Assembly (NCBI RefSeq): GCF_900177325.1
Contig: NZ_FXBL01000004.1
Coordinates: 3,224,001-3,288,000 of the forward strand
DNA from: Mesorhizobium australicum
GTDB taxonomy: Bacteria > Pseudomonadota > Alphaproteobacteria > Rhizobiales > Rhizobiaceae
Direction: 5' to 3'
Length of the DNA: 64,000 bases
Below the pieces are notes generated by a model. It had not been told where the DNA came from and ran no database searches. It worked only from the letters and a program-made list of their open reading frames with translations. Position numbers and translations under genes: made by a program. This document shows positions 1 through 10,252 of the stretch, piece after piece (the first letter of the stretch is position 1; the number at the start of each line of letters is the position of its first letter).

Positions 1-100
1 GGCCCGATGCGGCACGCAGCGCGGCAACCAAGTCGGCGCCGAGCAGGTCGCCGGACTCCTCTCCCGCCACCACGGCGAGGCGCAATGGCCGATCGCTCAT
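1..100 (-). CDS. lpxB: lipid-A-disaccharide synthase, N-terminal fragment (cut by window edge)
   Basis: The first 33 codons of lpxB read leftward out of the window. The peptide starts MSDRPLRLAVVAGEESGD, and the GEESGD motif is the family N-terminal signature (GEASGD in E. coli). LpxB condenses UDP-2,3-diacylglucosamine with lipid X to give the lipid A disaccharide at the inner face of the inner membrane. The ATG overlaps the TGA of lpxI in an ATGA junction, so the two are probably translationally coupled. It is the last visible gene of the rpsB-to-lpx array. Only the start is present, so integrity cannot be judged. Confidence 0.85.
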   Translation of the reverse strand, partial: MSDRPLRLAVVAGEESGDLLGADLVAALRAASG

Positions 101-993
101 GTTGCCCAGTCCCGTTCGACGAGGCCGACGACAAACAGGCCTAACTCGTCGGCGCGCGCCGTGACCGCTCCCATATCGAGCACAATCGAACGATCGGCCT
201 CGACACCTATACCCGCGAGTCCGGCCGCATGGGCGAGCTCGACCGTCCCAACGCCTATTGTCGGGAGATCAACACGCAGCTCCTGCGTCGGCTTGGCGCA
301 TTTTACCAAAGCACCGCCTGCGCGCCCCTCGATGCGGCCGTTCGATCGCAACTCCACGGTGCGCCGCAGCAGCCCGTCGGTTCCCTCGATCCCCTCGAGC
401 GCCACGGCCCTCCCCCCGATCGCGATTGCAGCCTGCCCTATGTCCAACGCGCCGATCGCCCGGGCGGCGATGGCCGCCGCCTTCAGGTCGTCGCGGTCCC
501 GCGCGCTGGGCACCCTCAGGGTCAGCACGCCGGGCGGTGCAAGCAGGTCGGGCAGGATCTGGTGTGCTCCGACGACAGTGATGCCCAACCCCTCATAATA
601 CCGGACGATCGCGCGCAGCAGATTGTCGTCCCCGCGCGCAAGCGAAGCCAGGATGCGTGGCGCCATGTGGAGAATGCCGAGGCTCGGCCTTACCGAGCGC
701 AGGCGCGGTCGACGGCTCACGCCCCCCGCCATCACGAGATGCGTCACCCCTTCGCGCCGAAATCTCGCCGCCAGGTCACCGATCCGCTCGAGCGGCATGA
801 TCCAGTGATCCTGGTCGGTCAGCACCGGCGAAGAGGCGTCGGCTTCGCCCTCGATTAGCACGACGAAGGGGCGATGACCGGATGCGACCAGCGCACCGAC
901 GAGTTCGATTGGAAGCTTGCCGGCACCGGCCCCGACAGCGATCCGCTCGCCCGGACGAAGCTGGAACGCCGATGTCGGGTCAGACCTCGCCAT
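97..993 (-). CDS. lpxI: UDP-2,3-diacylglucosamine pyrophosphatase LpxI (DUF1009)
   Basis: A 298-residue protein that hydrolyses UDP-2,3-diacylglucosamine to lipid X, the step done by LpxH in enterobacteria. LpxI is the usual alphaproteobacterial replacement. Family features visible are a Gly-rich N-terminal half (AVGAGAGKLPIELV), the EGIEGTDGLLRR segment and the VKCAKPTQELRVDLPTIG stretch in the C-terminal catalytic half. An upstream in-frame extension exists, but the ATG at 993 gives [10 protein letters not shown] and the expected length. Its start lies 14 bp inside the end of lpxA and its stop overlaps the start of lpxB, so the three are tightly coupled. Confidence 0.93.
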   Translation of the reverse strand: MARSDPTSAFQLRPGERIAVGAGAGKLPIELVGALVASGHRPFVVLIEGEADASSPVLTDQDHWIMPLERIGDLAARFRREGVTHLVMAGGVSRRPRLRSVRPSLGILHMAPRILASLARGDDNLLRAIVRYYEGLGITVVGAHQILPDLLAPPGVLTLRVPSARDRDDLKAAAIAARAIGALDIGQAAIAIGGRAVALEGIEGTDGLLRRTVELRSNGRIEGRAGGALVKCAKPTQELRVDLPTIGVGTVELAHAAGLAGIGVEADRSIVLDMGAVTARADELGLFVVGLVERDWAT

Positions 994-1822
994 CGTCGTC
1001 GGACTGATCTTCCCCGCCCCGCCACGGAGTCGCATAGGAGCGTCGGCCGGAGGAACGCATGAAGGCGAGCACGTCCAGAACAGCGGGAGAATCGGCAAAG
1101 CGCTGTTCCGCGGCTGTCATGTTCTCGTCCATGGTGCGCGAACGATCAAAGATTGCCTTGAAAGCGTTTCGCAACACGTGGATCTCGGAGCGAGGCATTC
1201 CCGACCGCTTCATGCCGATCAGGTTCAGGCCGCGTAGCGCGCCGTTCGGCCCGCGCAGCATTCCGTAAGGGATGACGTCCTCGAACACTGCCGTCATGCC
1301 GCCGATGAAGGCGTGATGACCGATGCGCGTGTTCTGGTGCGCCGCCGAAAGACCACCGAAGTTGACGAAATCACCGACGACGACATGCCCCCCGAGCGTT
1401 GCAAGGTTCGCCATGGTGACGTTGTTACCCACGGTGCAATCATGTGCAATGTGCGTGTAGGCGAGAAAATAGCCGTTATCTCCAACGACGGTCTCGGCCT
1501 TGCTCGTGTCGCTGCCAAGATGCATCGTCACGCCTTCGCGGATCAGGCAGTTGCGCCCGACGACCAGCGTGGTGCGTCCACCCTTATGCTTGTTGTTCTG
1601 GGGTGCAGCACCCAGCACTGCCTGCGGGAAAACCTTGCAGCCCTCGCCGAGGCTTGTCGCGCCGAGAATCGAGACATGGCTGACCAGTTCCACGCGATCG
1701 CCGAGGATGGCATCTGCGCTCACATGGCAGAATGGCCCGATCCGGACGCCGGCTCCGAGCTGCGCGCCCGGCTCTACGACCGCAAGCGGATGAATGATCG
1801 TTTCGCCTGCCACTCTGCTCAC
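980..1822 (-). CDS. lpxA: UDP-N-acetylglucosamine acyltransferase LpxA
   Basis: A 280-residue left-handed beta-helix acyltransferase that starts lipid A synthesis by adding a 3-hydroxyacyl chain from acyl-ACP to UDP-GlcNAc. Hexapeptide repeats fill the first 190 residues. The catalytic histidine sits in the HIAHDC segment, and the LpxA landmark [10 protein letters not shown] is present. An alpha-helical C-terminal domain follows ([14 protein letters not shown]), ending in an acidic tail. Translation starts at GTG (1822), which overlaps the fabZ stop as GTGA. This is consistent with reinitiation from fabZ. Position between fabZ and lpxI is the normal order. Confidence 0.96.
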   Translation of the reverse strand: MSRVAGETIIHPLAVVEPGAQLGAGVRIGPFCHVSADAILGDRVELVSHVSILGATSLGEGCKVFPQAVLGAAPQNNKHKGGRTTLVVGRNCLIREGVTMHLGSDTSKAETVVGDNGYFLAYTHIAHDCTVGNNVTMANLATLGGHVVVGDFVNFGGLSAAHQNTRIGHHAFIGGMTAVFEDVIPYGMLRGPNGALRGLNLIGMKRSGMPRSEIHVLRNAFKAIFDRSRTMDENMTAAEQRFADSPAVLDVLAFMRSSGRRSYATPWRGGEDQSDDDGEV

Positions 1823-2295
1823 GCTCCGGTGCTGCCTGCCGGCGTCGTCATCGCGGATATGATCGCCTCAGCGACCTTGGCTCCGTCAACAACCGCCTCG
1901 CACTTGAACTTCCAGATGTTCGCCCGCTGCCGTTCCTTGACGACCTTGATCTCCAGCCGGTCGCCCGGCACCACCGGCTTGCGGAACTTCGCCTCGTCAA
2001 TTGTCAGGAAATAGACGAAGGACGGCTTCTCCGAGCCGATCGAATGCAGGCAGATCGCACCCGCCGTCTGGGCCATCGCCTCGATGATCAGCACGCCCGG
2101 CATCACGGGTTTCTCGGGGAAATGCCCCTGGAAGTGCGGCTCGTTCATCGTGACGTTCTTGATGCCAGTCGCAGAGTTGTCGCCATCGATATCGACGATC
2201 CTGTCGACGAGGAGGAACGGATAGCGATGAGGCAGCAGCTTGAGCAGCCGATCAATATCCAGTGTTTCCAGTTGCTTCGCGCCCGATTCAGCCAT
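1819..2295 (-). CDS. fabZ: 3-hydroxyacyl-ACP dehydratase FabZ
   Basis: A 158-residue hot-dog-fold dehydratase of type II fatty acid synthesis that converts 3-hydroxyacyl-ACP to trans-2-enoyl-ACP. The signature [19 protein letters not shown] contains the catalytic His and, 14 residues later, the catalytic Glu. [13 protein letters not shown] near the N-terminus is also typical. It sits between lpxD and lpxA, both of which consume the same 3-hydroxyacyl-ACP pool, so the operon couples fatty acid and lipid A synthesis. The ATG at 2295 lies 8 bp inside the 3' end of lpxD. Length is normal for the family. Confidence 0.97.
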   Translation of the reverse strand: MAESGAKQLETLDIDRLLKLLPHRYPFLLVDRIVDIDGDNSATGIKNVTMNEPHFQGHFPEKPVMPGVLIIEAMAQTAGAICLHSIGSEKPSFVYFLTIDEAKFRKPVVPGDRLEIKVVKERQRANIWKFKCEAVVDGAKVAEAIISAMTTPAGSTGA

Positions 2296-3349
2296 TGCCG
2301 TTCTTTCTCCTGGACCTTTCCTGCGCCATGCCGCGCAGGAGCGACACCTCGCGGAGCCAGCTCTTCATTGGCTGGGCGGGCGCCCCTCCCCATCTTTCGC
2401 CTGCGGGAACGTCATGCATCAGCCCGCTGCCCGCCGCAAGTTGCGCGCCGCTGCCGACCGTCAGATGATCGCCGATGCCGACGCGGCCGCCCAGCATCAC
2501 ATAGTCGCCGATGACGACCGAACCGGAAATCCCGACCTGCGCGGCGATGGCGCATGAGCGCCCGATGCGTACGTTGTGGCCGATCTGGACCAGATTGTCG
2601 ATCTTGGTGCCGTCACCGATGATCGTGTCGCCGAGCGCGCCCCTGTCGATAGTCGTGTTCGCGCCGATCTCGACATTGTCCTGAATGATGACGCGGCCGA
2701 TCTGCGGCACCTTTTCCAGCCCGGCACGGCCGGATACGAATCCGAAGCCATCCGCGCCAATCCGCGCTCCGGCATGAATGATCACCCGATCGCCGATCAG
2801 CGCCGCCTGGATGCTGGCCCCTGGACCGACGAAGGTGTTGCGGCCGACCTGACAAGACGGACCGATGACCGCAGTGGGCGCGATCACCGCGCCGGCGCCG
2901 ATCATGGCCCCCGGTCCGACGACCGCACCGGCCTCTATGGTCGCCCCAGACTCGACCTGCGCATCGCTTGCTACATGGGCTGAGGGAGATATGCCGGCGA
3001 CAGCCGAAAACCACGGCCCCGGCTTCGTCGCGTCAGGGAAAAGATGGCGCGCAATCAGCGCGAAAGCCTGCTGCGGACGTGGCGTCACCAGAACCGCGAT
3101 GCCTGCCGGGACGGAGGGGGCAAGGTCCGCCGTGCAGAGAACCGCGTCAGCGCGAAGCTTAGGTAGAAGCCCGGCGCCCCTGCGCCCCTCGAGGAATACG
3201 AGATCTCCAGGGCCTCCCTGATCGGCAGAGGCTATCCCGGTTATTTCCACCCCTGCGGACTCTGGATTTCCGAGAGACGCGCCGCACAGCTCTGCGACCT
3301 GCGCCGCATCGATCCGGCGGACGGGCGAGAAAAACACCGGATCGCTCAT
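2288..3349 (-). CDS. lpxD: UDP-3-O-(3-hydroxyacyl)glucosamine N-acyltransferase LpxD
   Basis: A 353-residue acyltransferase for the third lipid A step, adding the N-linked hydroxyacyl chain. An N-terminal uridine-binding domain (residues 1-110) precedes a left-handed beta-helix with many hexapeptide repeats (for example [19 protein letters not shown]). The catalytic His region is [21 protein letters not shown]. The start at 3349 ([12 protein letters not shown]) is chosen over a longer in-frame extension because the extension lacks family similarity and runs toward bamA. About 50 bp separate it from bamA. No skp gene lies between bamA and lpxD, unlike E. coli. Confidence 0.95.
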   Translation of the reverse strand: MSDPVFFSPVRRIDAAQVAELCGASLGNPESAGVEITGIASADQGGPGDLVFLEGRRGAGLLPKLRADAVLCTADLAPSVPAGIAVLVTPRPQQAFALIARHLFPDATKPGPWFSAVAGISPSAHVASDAQVESGATIEAGAVVGPGAMIGAGAVIAPTAVIGPSCQVGRNTFVGPGASIQAALIGDRVIIHAGARIGADGFGFVSGRAGLEKVPQIGRVIIQDNVEIGANTTIDRGALGDTIIGDGTKIDNLVQIGHNVRIGRSCAIAAQVGISGSVVIGDYVMLGGRVGIGDHLTVGSGAQLAAGSGLMHDVPAGERWGGAPAQPMKSWLREVSLLRGMAQERSRRKNGNG

Positions 3350-3398
3350 GAATGCCCCAGACTTCCGGGCCAGACGCCCGGAAGGGTACTGCCAACTC

Positions 3399-5789
3399 TT
3401 AGAACTTGGCCGACATGCCAAAATTGAGGTTCTGGACGATGTCGGTGTCCTCCTTCAGAACCGGGATCGCGTAGTCGATCCGGATCGGACCGAACGGCGA
3501 CGCCCAGATCAGGCCGGCACCTACCGACGCGCGCCAGCGCATGTCGAAGGAAGCCTGGTTGGCTCCGGGAACAACTCCGGAGACACCGCCATCGACGCCG
3601 AAGAGCGTGGCCGCGTCGGCAAACACCGCACCCTTCACGCCCATGCTGGGAGGAAGCACAGGCATCGGGAACTGCGCCTCTGCAGTGGCATGGAAATAGG
3701 TCGTGCCACCAAGATGATCGAAGTCGTCCTCGTCCGTCGACCCGTTCGTATCGGCGGGACCGATGCCATTATAGGCAAAGCCGCGGATCATGCGGTCGGA
3801 CCCCTTGAACTGGTCGAACACACGCAACCCATTATCATCAAACGGCTGGATATGTCCGGCGCCGAGTGTCACCAGGCCGACGATGTCCTGCTGTTCCGAC
3901 AGCGTATGATAGTAATTGCCACGTGCCGTGATCTTAGCCCACTTGGCGTCACCACCAAGGCCCGCAACCTCACCCGTCAGCGTGGCATAAATGCCAGAAT
4001 GCGGGTTCTTCATGTCATCGATGGAATTGTACTGCAGCGTTGCGCTCACGGACGACTTGACCCAAGGGCTCGCCTCGATACCCGCGATGATCGCCGGCGA
4101 CAGGTCACACGACGTCGTGGTGCCACTATCAGGCTCGCAATCATCGGTATAGCCATACTCTTCCGACGTCAGATTGTACGCCAGCTGAGTGGTCAGGTTC
4201 TGCGTGATCGGAAGTCCGAAGCGGATCGTCGCACCGGTCGTCTCGGATTCGTAGTTCGTATACTTCTGTGTTTGACGATACACATCGAACCCGGCCGCGA
4301 TGCGCCTGCCGAGGAAATAGGGTTCGGTGAACGACAGCGAGTAGTTGCGCGTATCCTTGCCGCCGCCGGCCGAGATGCGGATGAACTGGCCGCGGCCGAG
4401 GAAGTTGCGCTCGCTGACCGAGCCCTCGACCGAGAAGCCAGCATTCTCGCCCGTGGTGTAGCCGCCGCCGATCGAGAATTCGCCGGTCGACTTTTCCACC
4501 AGATCCACCACGAGGATAACCTGGTCCGGCTCGGAGCCCGGCGCGGTCGCGATGTTCACGGTCTCAAAGTAATCAAGCCGCTCCAGGCGGCGCTTGGCGC
4601 GCTGGATCAGGACCTGATTGAACGCGTCGCCTTCGGAAATGTCGAACTCGCGACGGATCACGTAGTCGCGCGTGCGCTCGTTGCCGCGGATCTCGATACG
4701 CTCGACATAAGTGCGCGGGCCCTGGTCGATCGTATAAACGACCGAGATCGTGCGCGTCTCGAAATTGCGGTCACCGCGCGGCGTCACCTGGGCGAAGGCG
4801 TAACCTGAACCGGCCACCTGCTCGGTCAGACCGATGATCGTGTCCTCGACCTTCTTGGCACTGTAGACATCGCCCGAGTGCGTTCTGATTTCCGAATTCA
4901 GCGACTTGGAATCGATGCCCTCGATCGAGGTCTCAACCGACACGTCGCCGAAGGTATAGCGCTCACCCTCGTCCACGGTGAAGTTGACGGTATATTCGTT
5001 CGTCGCCTCGTCAAGCTCCGCCGAGGAGGACACGACCTGGAAATCCGCATAGCCGCGATCGTAATAGAAGCGGCGCAGCGCCTCTTCGTCGGCGCGCAGG
5101 CGGTTCTCGTCGTAGATGTCGTCACGGAACAGGAACGACAGCATGTTCGAGCGCTTCGTCGAGATCACGTCGCCGAGACGACGATCGCCGAAGGCGTTGT
5201 TGCCGACGAAGTTGACCGACTTGATCTTGGTGCGACCGCCCTCGTTGACCGTGAAGACGACGTTTACGCGGTTCTCTCCCAGGTCCATGACCTGCGTCTG
5301 AACCTCGGCATCGTCGCGGCCGATGGCGCTGTACGCAGCCTTGATCGCCTCGACGTCGGCTTCCATCTGCGCCTGCGAGAACGGACCACGCGGCTTGAGC
5401 TGGACGACTCGCGCCAAGTCGGCATCCTTGCGCTTCTTGTTACCCTGGAAGAGCACCTGATTGACAACCGGATACTCCTGCACCTCGACGATGAGGGTGC
5501 CGCCCGACTGGTTGATCCGCACGTCGGAGAAGAGGCCGGTCGCGAAAAGACGCTTCACCGACTCGTCGATATCGGCTGCGGAGAAGGTCCGGCCCGGCTG
5601 AATGCTGATATTGCCCCGAATCGTGTCGGCATCGACACGGCTGTTGCCACGCACAGACACGCTGCTAACGACAGCCGCTTCCGCGACCGAAACCGCAGCG
5701 ACCTGCACGACAAGAGACGCCGAGAATACCATTCCAGCGGCAAGGGCTGCCGCGGATGCCGCGCCCATCAGTCTTTTAGTTGCCTTCAT
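3399..5789 (-). CDS. bamA: outer membrane protein assembly factor BamA
   Basis: A 796-residue Omp85 protein, the core of the BAM complex that inserts beta-barrel proteins into the outer membrane. It has an N-terminal signal peptide ([19 protein letters not shown] onward, ending near VAEA), then POTRA domains over roughly residues 40-430 and a C-terminal 16-strand barrel. The barrel includes the conserved lid-loop motif as MIRGFAYNG. The protein ends with a C-terminal phenylalanine (NFGMSAKF), the usual outer-membrane signal. It lies between rseP and lpxD as in most proteobacteria. A 196 bp gap upstream separates it from rseP and may carry its own promoter. Confidence 0.97.
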   Translation of the reverse strand: MKATKRLMGAASAAALAAGMVFSASLVVQVAAVSVAEAAVVSSVSVRGNSRVDADTIRGNISIQPGRTFSAADIDESVKRLFATGLFSDVRINQSGGTLIVEVQEYPVVNQVLFQGNKKRKDADLARVVQLKPRGPFSQAQMEADVEAIKAAYSAIGRDDAEVQTQVMDLGENRVNVVFTVNEGGRTKIKSVNFVGNNAFGDRRLGDVISTKRSNMLSFLFRDDIYDENRLRADEEALRRFYYDRGYADFQVVSSSAELDEATNEYTVNFTVDEGERYTFGDVSVETSIEGIDSKSLNSEIRTHSGDVYSAKKVEDTIIGLTEQVAGSGYAFAQVTPRGDRNFETRTISVVYTIDQGPRTYVERIEIRGNERTRDYVIRREFDISEGDAFNQVLIQRAKRRLERLDYFETVNIATAPGSEPDQVILVVDLVEKSTGEFSIGGGYTTGENAGFSVEGSVSERNFLGRGQFIRISAGGGKDTRNYSLSFTEPYFLGRRIAAGFDVYRQTQKYTNYESETTGATIRFGLPITQNLTTQLAYNLTSEEYGYTDDCEPDSGTTTSCDLSPAIIAGIEASPWVKSSVSATLQYNSIDDMKNPHSGIYATLTGEVAGLGGDAKWAKITARGNYYHTLSEQQDIVGLVTLGAGHIQPFDDNGLRVFDQFKGSDRMIRGFAYNGIGPADTNGSTDEDDFDHLGGTTYFHATAEAQFPMPVLPPSMGVKGAVFADAATLFGVDGGVSGVVPGANQASFDMRWRASVGAGLIWASPFGPIRIDYAIPVLKEDTDIVQNLNFGMSAKF

Positions 5790-5985
5790 AGGGCTGTCTT
5801 ACCTTGTTCTCGTAGTCCCCACGGCGAGAAACCGGACGTGACGGTCATTCCGCCATACCGTAATAGCCGGATTTTCCTTACACGCAAGGCTTCTGGTTAA
5901 TTTGCGTTTACGAAGCCGTTGAGCGTGACTTTCTCGTCACGCCAAACGCCTGTCATGGTTAATAAGTGTCGAATTTTCATTGGGT
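5790..5985 (-). promoter_or_regulatory. bamA upstream region with hairpin and CtrA-like half-sites
   Basis: This is the only sizeable gap inside the uppS-to-lpxB part of the array, so a bamA promoter here is likely. A perfect 7-bp inverted repeat with a 6-nt loop lies at 5923-5942 but has no U-tract. A TTAA-N7-TTAC arrangement at 5897-5911 is one base from the CtrA consensus TTAA-N7-TTAA, and another TTAA lies at 5959-5962. No sigma-70 boxes stand out clearly. The regulatory reading is inference. Confidence 0.3.
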
Positions 5986-7125
5986 TCAGCATCCGAAGAG
6001 GTCGTTCCATACCACGAAGGCCATGAACATGAGCACGGCGAGAAGACCGATTCTGTAGACCGCTTCCATCGCTCTTTCAGGCACGGGTCGGCGAGTTATC
6101 GCTTCGATTCCGTAGAAGACCAGATGGCCTCCGTCGAGCGGCGGAATCGGCAGCAGGTTGAGGAAGCCGATGCCGACGGACAACAGCGCCACCAGGTTGA
6201 CCAGCCACAGGAATCCGAGCTGCGCGGCCTGCCCCGACATCTTGGCGATCTTGATCGGCCCGCCGAGCTGGCACTTGTCCTCGCGGCCGAACGCAAAGCG
6301 CTTGAGAAACTGTCCCGTCCGGCTGATGATCGACCCGGTCTCCAAAACGGCCTGGCCGACCGCCTCGAGCGGGCCATAGTGTTCAACCCTGCCCTGCCCG
6401 ACCTCCTGGTTCGTCGCCACGCCGATGACGCCCACCTTGATCGTATTCCCGAGGGCGTCCTTCTGCTCGGTCAGTCGCGGCGTCGCAGTGAGCGTGATTT
6501 CCTTTCCATCGCGCAGCATCACGAAGGCGAGCTCATCGTCCGTCCGGGCAGATACGTAGCGCTGGACGTCCGCGAAGCTCTCCACCCGGTTTCCATCGAC
6601 CGAGACGAATCGGTCGCCCGGCTTGAAGCCTCCCTGCTCCGCGGCACTGCCGGCCACCACCTCGGCGACCACCGGCTGGATGACCGGCCGTCCGTAAGTG
6701 CCGAAAAGAACGGCGAAAACTGCGATTGTCAGCAGGAAGTTGAAGAGCGGGCCGGCAAAGACGGTCAAGGCCCGCTTCCAGACCGGCTGGGTGTGGAACG
6801 CCACTTTGCGCTCCTCCTCGGTCAGCGCCTCGATCTCCGCCGAATCGGGCGTCGAGGTGGCGTTCATGTCGCCGGTGAACTTGACGTAGCCGCCGAGCGG
6901 GATGGCCGACAGCTTCCAGCGCGTGCCGTGACGATCGTTGAAGCCAACGAGTTCCGGACCGAAGCCGATCGAGAACGCCTTCACGCCGATGCCGCACCAG
7001 CGCCCGACCAGATAGTGCCCCATCTCGTGCACGAAGACCACGACGGTGAGCACGAACAGGAACGGCACGATCGTGCCGAGGATCACCCCATCCACACCGA
7101 CGATCGAATTGACGATATCACCCAA
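5986..7125 (-). CDS. rseP: RIP metalloprotease RseP (site-2 protease)
   Basis: A membrane-embedded zinc protease that cleaves transmembrane anti-sigma factors and leftover signal peptides. The zinc site HEMGH is at about residue 32 in the first membrane helix, a PDZ domain covers the middle (GDRFVSVDGNRVESF), and the third ligand lies in NLLPIPPLDGGHL. No ATG gives the right length. The TTG at 7125 preceded by GAGG gives LGDIVNSIVGV (read with initiator Met) and 379 residues, normal for the family. Upstream in-frame sequence runs into cdsA antisense and is not coding. It lies between cdsA and bamA as expected. Confidence 0.93.
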   Translation of the reverse strand: MGDIVNSIVGVDGVILGTIVPFLFVLTVVVFVHEMGHYLVGRWCGIGVKAFSIGFGPELVGFNDRHGTRWKLSAIPLGGYVKFTGDMNATSTPDSAEIEALTEEERKVAFHTQPVWKRALTVFAGPLFNFLLTIAVFAVLFGTYGRPVIQPVVAEVVAGSAAEQGGFKPGDRFVSVDGNRVESFADVQRYVSARTDDELAFVMLRDGKEITLTATPRLTEQKDALGNTIKVGVIGVATNQEVGQGRVEHYGPLEAVGQAVLETGSIISRTGQFLKRFAFGREDKCQLGGPIKIAKMSGQAAQLGFLWLVNLVALLSVGIGFLNLLPIPPLDGGHLVFYGIEAITRRPVPERAMEAVYRIGLLAVLMFMAFVVWNDLFGC

Positions 7126-7211
7126 CAGGAATGCCTCGAACTCTGCGGCCGGCCGCGGTGGCAGGAAGTTGCGGTTGCAAACCAGGCGATTCCGTGACGG
7201 CCGAAGGCCGG

Positions 7212-8027
7212 TCAGACGGGAAACAGCCCGTGCGACGGAAAAGCCGGACCGGCCAGCAACCAGCCTGCGAGATACAGCGCCACCGCCGCCGCGACAAGAC
7301 CATCCACCCGGTCCATTACGCCGCCGTGACCGGGAATGAGGTGGCTTGAATCTTTTGCGCCGAATCTCCGCTTGAAGCCGGATTCGAACAGGTCCCCCGC
7401 CTGCGAGACGGCGGACAGCGGCAGCGCAAGCAGCCCCATCAAGAGCGGTGACGGGTGTCCGGCGAACCATGCGACGGCGAATCCGGCGACAAGTGCCGCG
7501 ACTGCCCCGCCCACTGCCCCGCTCCAGGTCTTGCCCGGAGAGATCGACGGCGCGAGCTTCGGTCCGCCCACCGCGCGGCCAACGAAATAGGCGAAAATAT
7601 CGGTGCCCCACACGACGGCGAACAGATAGAGGATCGAGAGCAGTCCTGGGAGATCTCCACCACGCAGGAAGGCGAGCGCCACAGCCGGCGACACCGCATA
7701 AGCCATACCGGTCGCCGCCAGGCTGCCCAACTCGCGGACCCGGCCGATTGCCAATACCAGGATCGCGGGAACGACCGCGAGAAGCAGCATCGGATAGCCT
7801 GAAAGGCCGGCAAGGAGCGCAGCCAGCGCAATCGCCACGAGAATCCATGCCGCGAGCCAGACCGTCCGGTCTCGCTTCAGATCGGAAACGGTCGTCCACT
7901 CGTAGAACACCAGCGCTCCGATCGCCGCCCCAAGCGCACGAAACGGCGCGGCGCCGAGCCATGTCAGGCCGAGAACGACCGCAGCGAGAACGACGGCCGA
8001 GATGATCCTGAGCTGAAGGTTGCTCAT
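7212..8027 (-). CDS. cdsA: phosphatidate cytidylyltransferase CdsA
   Basis: A 271-residue polytopic membrane enzyme that makes CDP-diacylglycerol from phosphatidic acid and CTP, feeding all phospholipid synthesis. The CDP-DG synthase signature is visible near the C-terminus as SGFKRRFGAKDSSHLIPGHG followed by GVMDRVD. Multiple hydrophobic helices precede it. The ATG at 8027 (MSNLQLRIISAV) is preferred to the longer frame, whose extra 35 residues are Arg/Ser-rich and overlap the end of uppS. It sits 28 bp after uppS. The dxr gene, often next to cdsA in other proteobacteria, is absent here. Confidence 0.95.
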   Translation of the reverse strand: MSNLQLRIISAVVLAAVVLGLTWLGAAPFRALGAAIGALVFYEWTTVSDLKRDRTVWLAAWILVAIALAALLAGLSGYPMLLLAVVPAILVLAIGRVRELGSLAATGMAYAVSPAVALAFLRGGDLPGLLSILYLFAVVWGTDIFAYFVGRAVGGPKLAPSISPGKTWSGAVGGAVAALVAGFAVAWFAGHPSPLLMGLLALPLSAVSQAGDLFESGFKRRFGAKDSSHLIPGHGGVMDRVDGLVAAAVALYLAGWLLAGPAFPSHGLFPV

Positions 8028-8055
8028 CGCGCGGCCACCGCTTCGACCCGCACCC

Positions 8056-8778
8056 TCACGAGGCGACACCCGCTTCGCGAACTCCGCCGAAGCGGCGCTC
8101 GCGCGCCGCGAAGGTCTGGATCGCTTCGACAAGATGCGTCTTGTTGAAATCCGGCCAATAGCAGGACAGGAAGACCAGTTCCGAATAGGCCGCCTGCCAG
8201 AGCAGGAAGTTCGACAGCCTGATCTCGCCGCCGGTACGGATAATCAGATCCGGATCGGGAATCTCCGCCGTGTCGAGGAATGTGCAGAAGGTCTCCGGCG
8301 TGATGTCGCCCGGCGCGAGTCTCCCGGCTACGGCTGCCTCGGCGATCTTGGTGGCCGCGCGTGCCACCTCGTCGCGCGAGCCGTAGTTGAAGGCGATGAC
8401 GAGACGCAGGCCGGTATTGTCGTGAGTGAGTTGCTCGGCCTCGTCCAGCAGCCCGCTGATATCCCGCTGCAGGCTCTGCCGTTCGCCGATGATCTGCACC
8501 TTCACGCCGTTCTGGTGCAGCTCCGCGAGGTCGCGGCGGATGAAAAGCTTCAGCAGCCCCATCAGGTCTGTCACTTCCGATTTCGGGCGCGACCAGTTCT
8601 CGGACGAGAACGCATAGACGGTGACCCACCGGATACCGAGATCGGCAGCGTTCTGCACCATCTGCCGGAGCGCTTCGACGCCCGCGCGGTGGCCGGCGGC
8701 GCGCGGTAGCCCCCGCTCCTGCGCCCAGCGGCCGTTGCCGTCCATGATGATCGCGATGTGCTCAGGCTTCAGTTTCAA
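8056..8778 (-). CDS. uppS: undecaprenyl diphosphate synthase (cis-prenyltransferase)
   Basis: A 240-residue cytosolic cis-prenyltransferase that condenses isopentenyl units onto farnesyl diphosphate to make the C55 lipid carrier for peptidoglycan and O-antigen. The N-terminal motif [17 protein letters not shown] with the catalytic Asp is intact, as are [21 protein letters not shown] and the C-terminal [17 protein letters not shown]. It follows frr by 40 bp. Length and motifs are normal, so no anomaly is seen. Confidence 0.97.
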   Translation of the reverse strand: MKLKPEHIAIIMDGNGRWAQERGLPRAAGHRAGVEALRQMVQNAADLGIRWVTVYAFSSENWSRPKSEVTDLMGLLKLFIRRDLAELHQNGVKVQIIGERQSLQRDISGLLDEAEQLTHDNTGLRLVIAFNYGSRDEVARAATKIAEAAVAGRLAPGDITPETFCTFLDTAEIPDPDLIIRTGGEIRLSNFLLWQAAYSELVFLSCYWPDFNKTHLVEAIQTFAARERRFGGVREAGVAS

Positions 8779-8818
8779 TCGAGCACTCCCGTCAACGGCA
8801 TTCGCGCCGACTTGCTCG

Positions 8819-9379
8819 TCAGACCTGCATGATCTCGGCTTCCTTCTCCGTGAGAAGGCTGTCGATGGTCGAAATCGTGTCGTCGGTCATCTTCTGGACC
8901 CGATCGGAACTGACACGCATCTCGTCCTGGCTGATGGCGCTGTCCTTCTCGGCCTTCTTCAGGCTGTCGATGCCGTCGCGCCGGACATGGCGGGCCGCGA
9001 CGCGCGCCGCCTCGCCGTACTGATGGGCGATCTTCACCAACTCCTTGCGCCGCTGCTCGTTGAGTTCTGGCAGGGGGATGCGAAGCGTCGTGCCATCCAT
9101 GATGGGATTGAAGCCGAGATTGGCCTCCCGGATAGCGCGGTCGACCGCGCCTACCAGAGACCGGTCCCACACGCTGACGCTGATCATGCGCGGCTCCGGC
9201 ACGCTGACGGAGGCCACCTGGTTGATGGGCGTCGGCGCGCCATAGGCCTGCACGACGATCGGATCGAGCAGGTTGGCCGAGGCGCGGCCGGTCCTGAGCG
9301 ACGCCAGATCATGCTTGAACGAGCTGATCGCACCATCCATGCGGCGCTGGATATCCTTGAAATCCACTCCGTCAGCCAT
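8819..9379 (-). CDS. frr: ribosome recycling factor
   Basis: A 186-residue tRNA-mimic protein that, with EF-G, splits the post-termination ribosome. The typical pattern is present: an N-terminal helix ([20 protein letters not shown]), [14 protein letters not shown], then the [12 protein letters not shown] strand segment and a long C-terminal helix ending [20 protein letters not shown]. The length matches the 185-residue norm. The gene lies 42 bp downstream of pyrH, as in most bacteria. The stop at 8819 precedes uppS by about 40 bp with no terminator, consistent with cotranscription. Confidence 0.97.
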   Translation of the reverse strand: MADGVDFKDIQRRMDGAISSFKHDLASLRTGRASANLLDPIVVQAYGAPTPINQVASVSVPEPRMISVSVWDRSLVGAVDRAIREANLGFNPIMDGTTLRIPLPELNEQRRKELVKIAHQYGEAARVAARHVRRDGIDSLKKAEKDSAISQDEMRVSSDRVQKMTDDTISTIDSLLTEKEAEIMQV

Positions 9380-9421
9380 GTGTTTCTCCCGGTCTGTTGG
9401 TGGTTGCGCCTGAGCTAGACG

Positions 9422-10144
9422 TCAGGCGTCCGCGACGATCGTGCAGTGGCCTTCACCACGCAGAATAGCGCCGAACCCACCTTTTTCGTGAATCGAGTAG
9501 ACGATTATCGGAATGTTGTTCTCGCGCGCAAGCGCAATCGCCGCCGTGTCCATGACTTGCAGGCCCTGGGTCAGCACTTCGCGATGCGTGATGCGGTCGT
9601 AGCGTACCGCGTTCGGGTCCTTCTTCGGATCCGCCGAGTAGATCCCGTCGACCTGCGTGCCCTTGAAGAGTGCGTCCGCGCCGATCTCCGCGGCGCGCAG
9701 CGCTGCGGCGGAATCGGTCGTGAAGAACGGGTTGCCTGTGCCGCCAGCGAAGATCACGACCTTGCCTGCATTCATGTAGGCAGTGGCCTGGCGCTGCGAG
9801 AAGCTCTCGCACAGTTCCGGCATCGCGATCGCCGACAGGACGACGGTGTCCACGCCGAGCTTGACCAGCGAGGTGCGCATGGCGAGCGAATTGATCACGG
9901 TGGCCAGCATGCCCATGTGGTCGCCGGTGACGCGGTCGCCGCCCTTGGAGGCCACGGCGAGGCCGCGGAAGATGTTGCCGCCGCCGATGACGAGGCCGAC
10001 CTCCACCCCCATTTCGCGGGCTTCGGCGATGTCGGAGGCGATGCGGTCGGCGACGGAAACGTCGATGCCGAAATGCTGGTCGCCCATCAGCGCCTCGCCC
10101 GATGCCTTGAGGAGAACGCGGCGATAGAGAGGCTTTGCCGGCAT
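9422..10144 (-). CDS. pyrH: UMP kinase
   Basis: A 240-residue hexameric UMP kinase of the amino acid kinase fold that phosphorylates UMP to UDP for pyrimidine supply. The segments LLKASGEALMG, VIGGGNIFRG, DHMGMLATVINSLAM and FAGGTGNPFFTTD are all conserved family motifs. The ATG at 10144 (MPAKPLYRRVLL) gives the family length; the longer frame adds a basic N-terminus that overlaps the tsf terminator hairpin. It lies 108 bp downstream of tsf with a hairpin between them, so some of its transcription may be attenuated relative to tsf. Confidence 0.97.
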   Translation of the reverse strand: MPAKPLYRRVLLKASGEALMGDQHFGIDVSVADRIASDIAEAREMGVEVGLVIGGGNIFRGLAVASKGGDRVTGDHMGMLATVINSLAMRTSLVKLGVDTVVLSAIAMPELCESFSQRQATAYMNAGKVVIFAGGTGNPFFTTDSAAALRAAEIGADALFKGTQVDGIYSADPKKDPNAVRYDRITHREVLTQGLQVMDTAAIALARENNIPIIVYSIHEKGGFGAILRGEGHCTIVADA

Positions 10145-10199
10145 CGATTGCTTTCTCTTGAAGGACAGGCGCTTCGGAAACGGTGCTGCGATACACGAA

Positions 10200-10225
10200 G
10201 GGCGCCGCGATGTCACGCGGCGCCC
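10200..10225 (-). terminator. hairpin after tsf
   Basis: A perfect 10-bp GC-rich stem (GGGCGCCGCG with its complement) and 6-nt loop lie between the tsf stop and the pyrH start. The U-tract that follows on the minus strand is poor (TTCGT), so it may be a partial terminator or an mRNA-stabilising 3' end. Confidence 0.55.
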
Positions 10226-10252
10226 TCGCTTATCCCTGTCGGGATGAAGGTC

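Noticed and set aside
5923..5942. 7-bp inverted repeat upstream of bamA as a terminator of rseP-proximal transcription
   Set aside because: It lies after bamA's upstream neighbour in the wrong sense for a bamA terminator, and no U-tract follows; mentioned only as structure.
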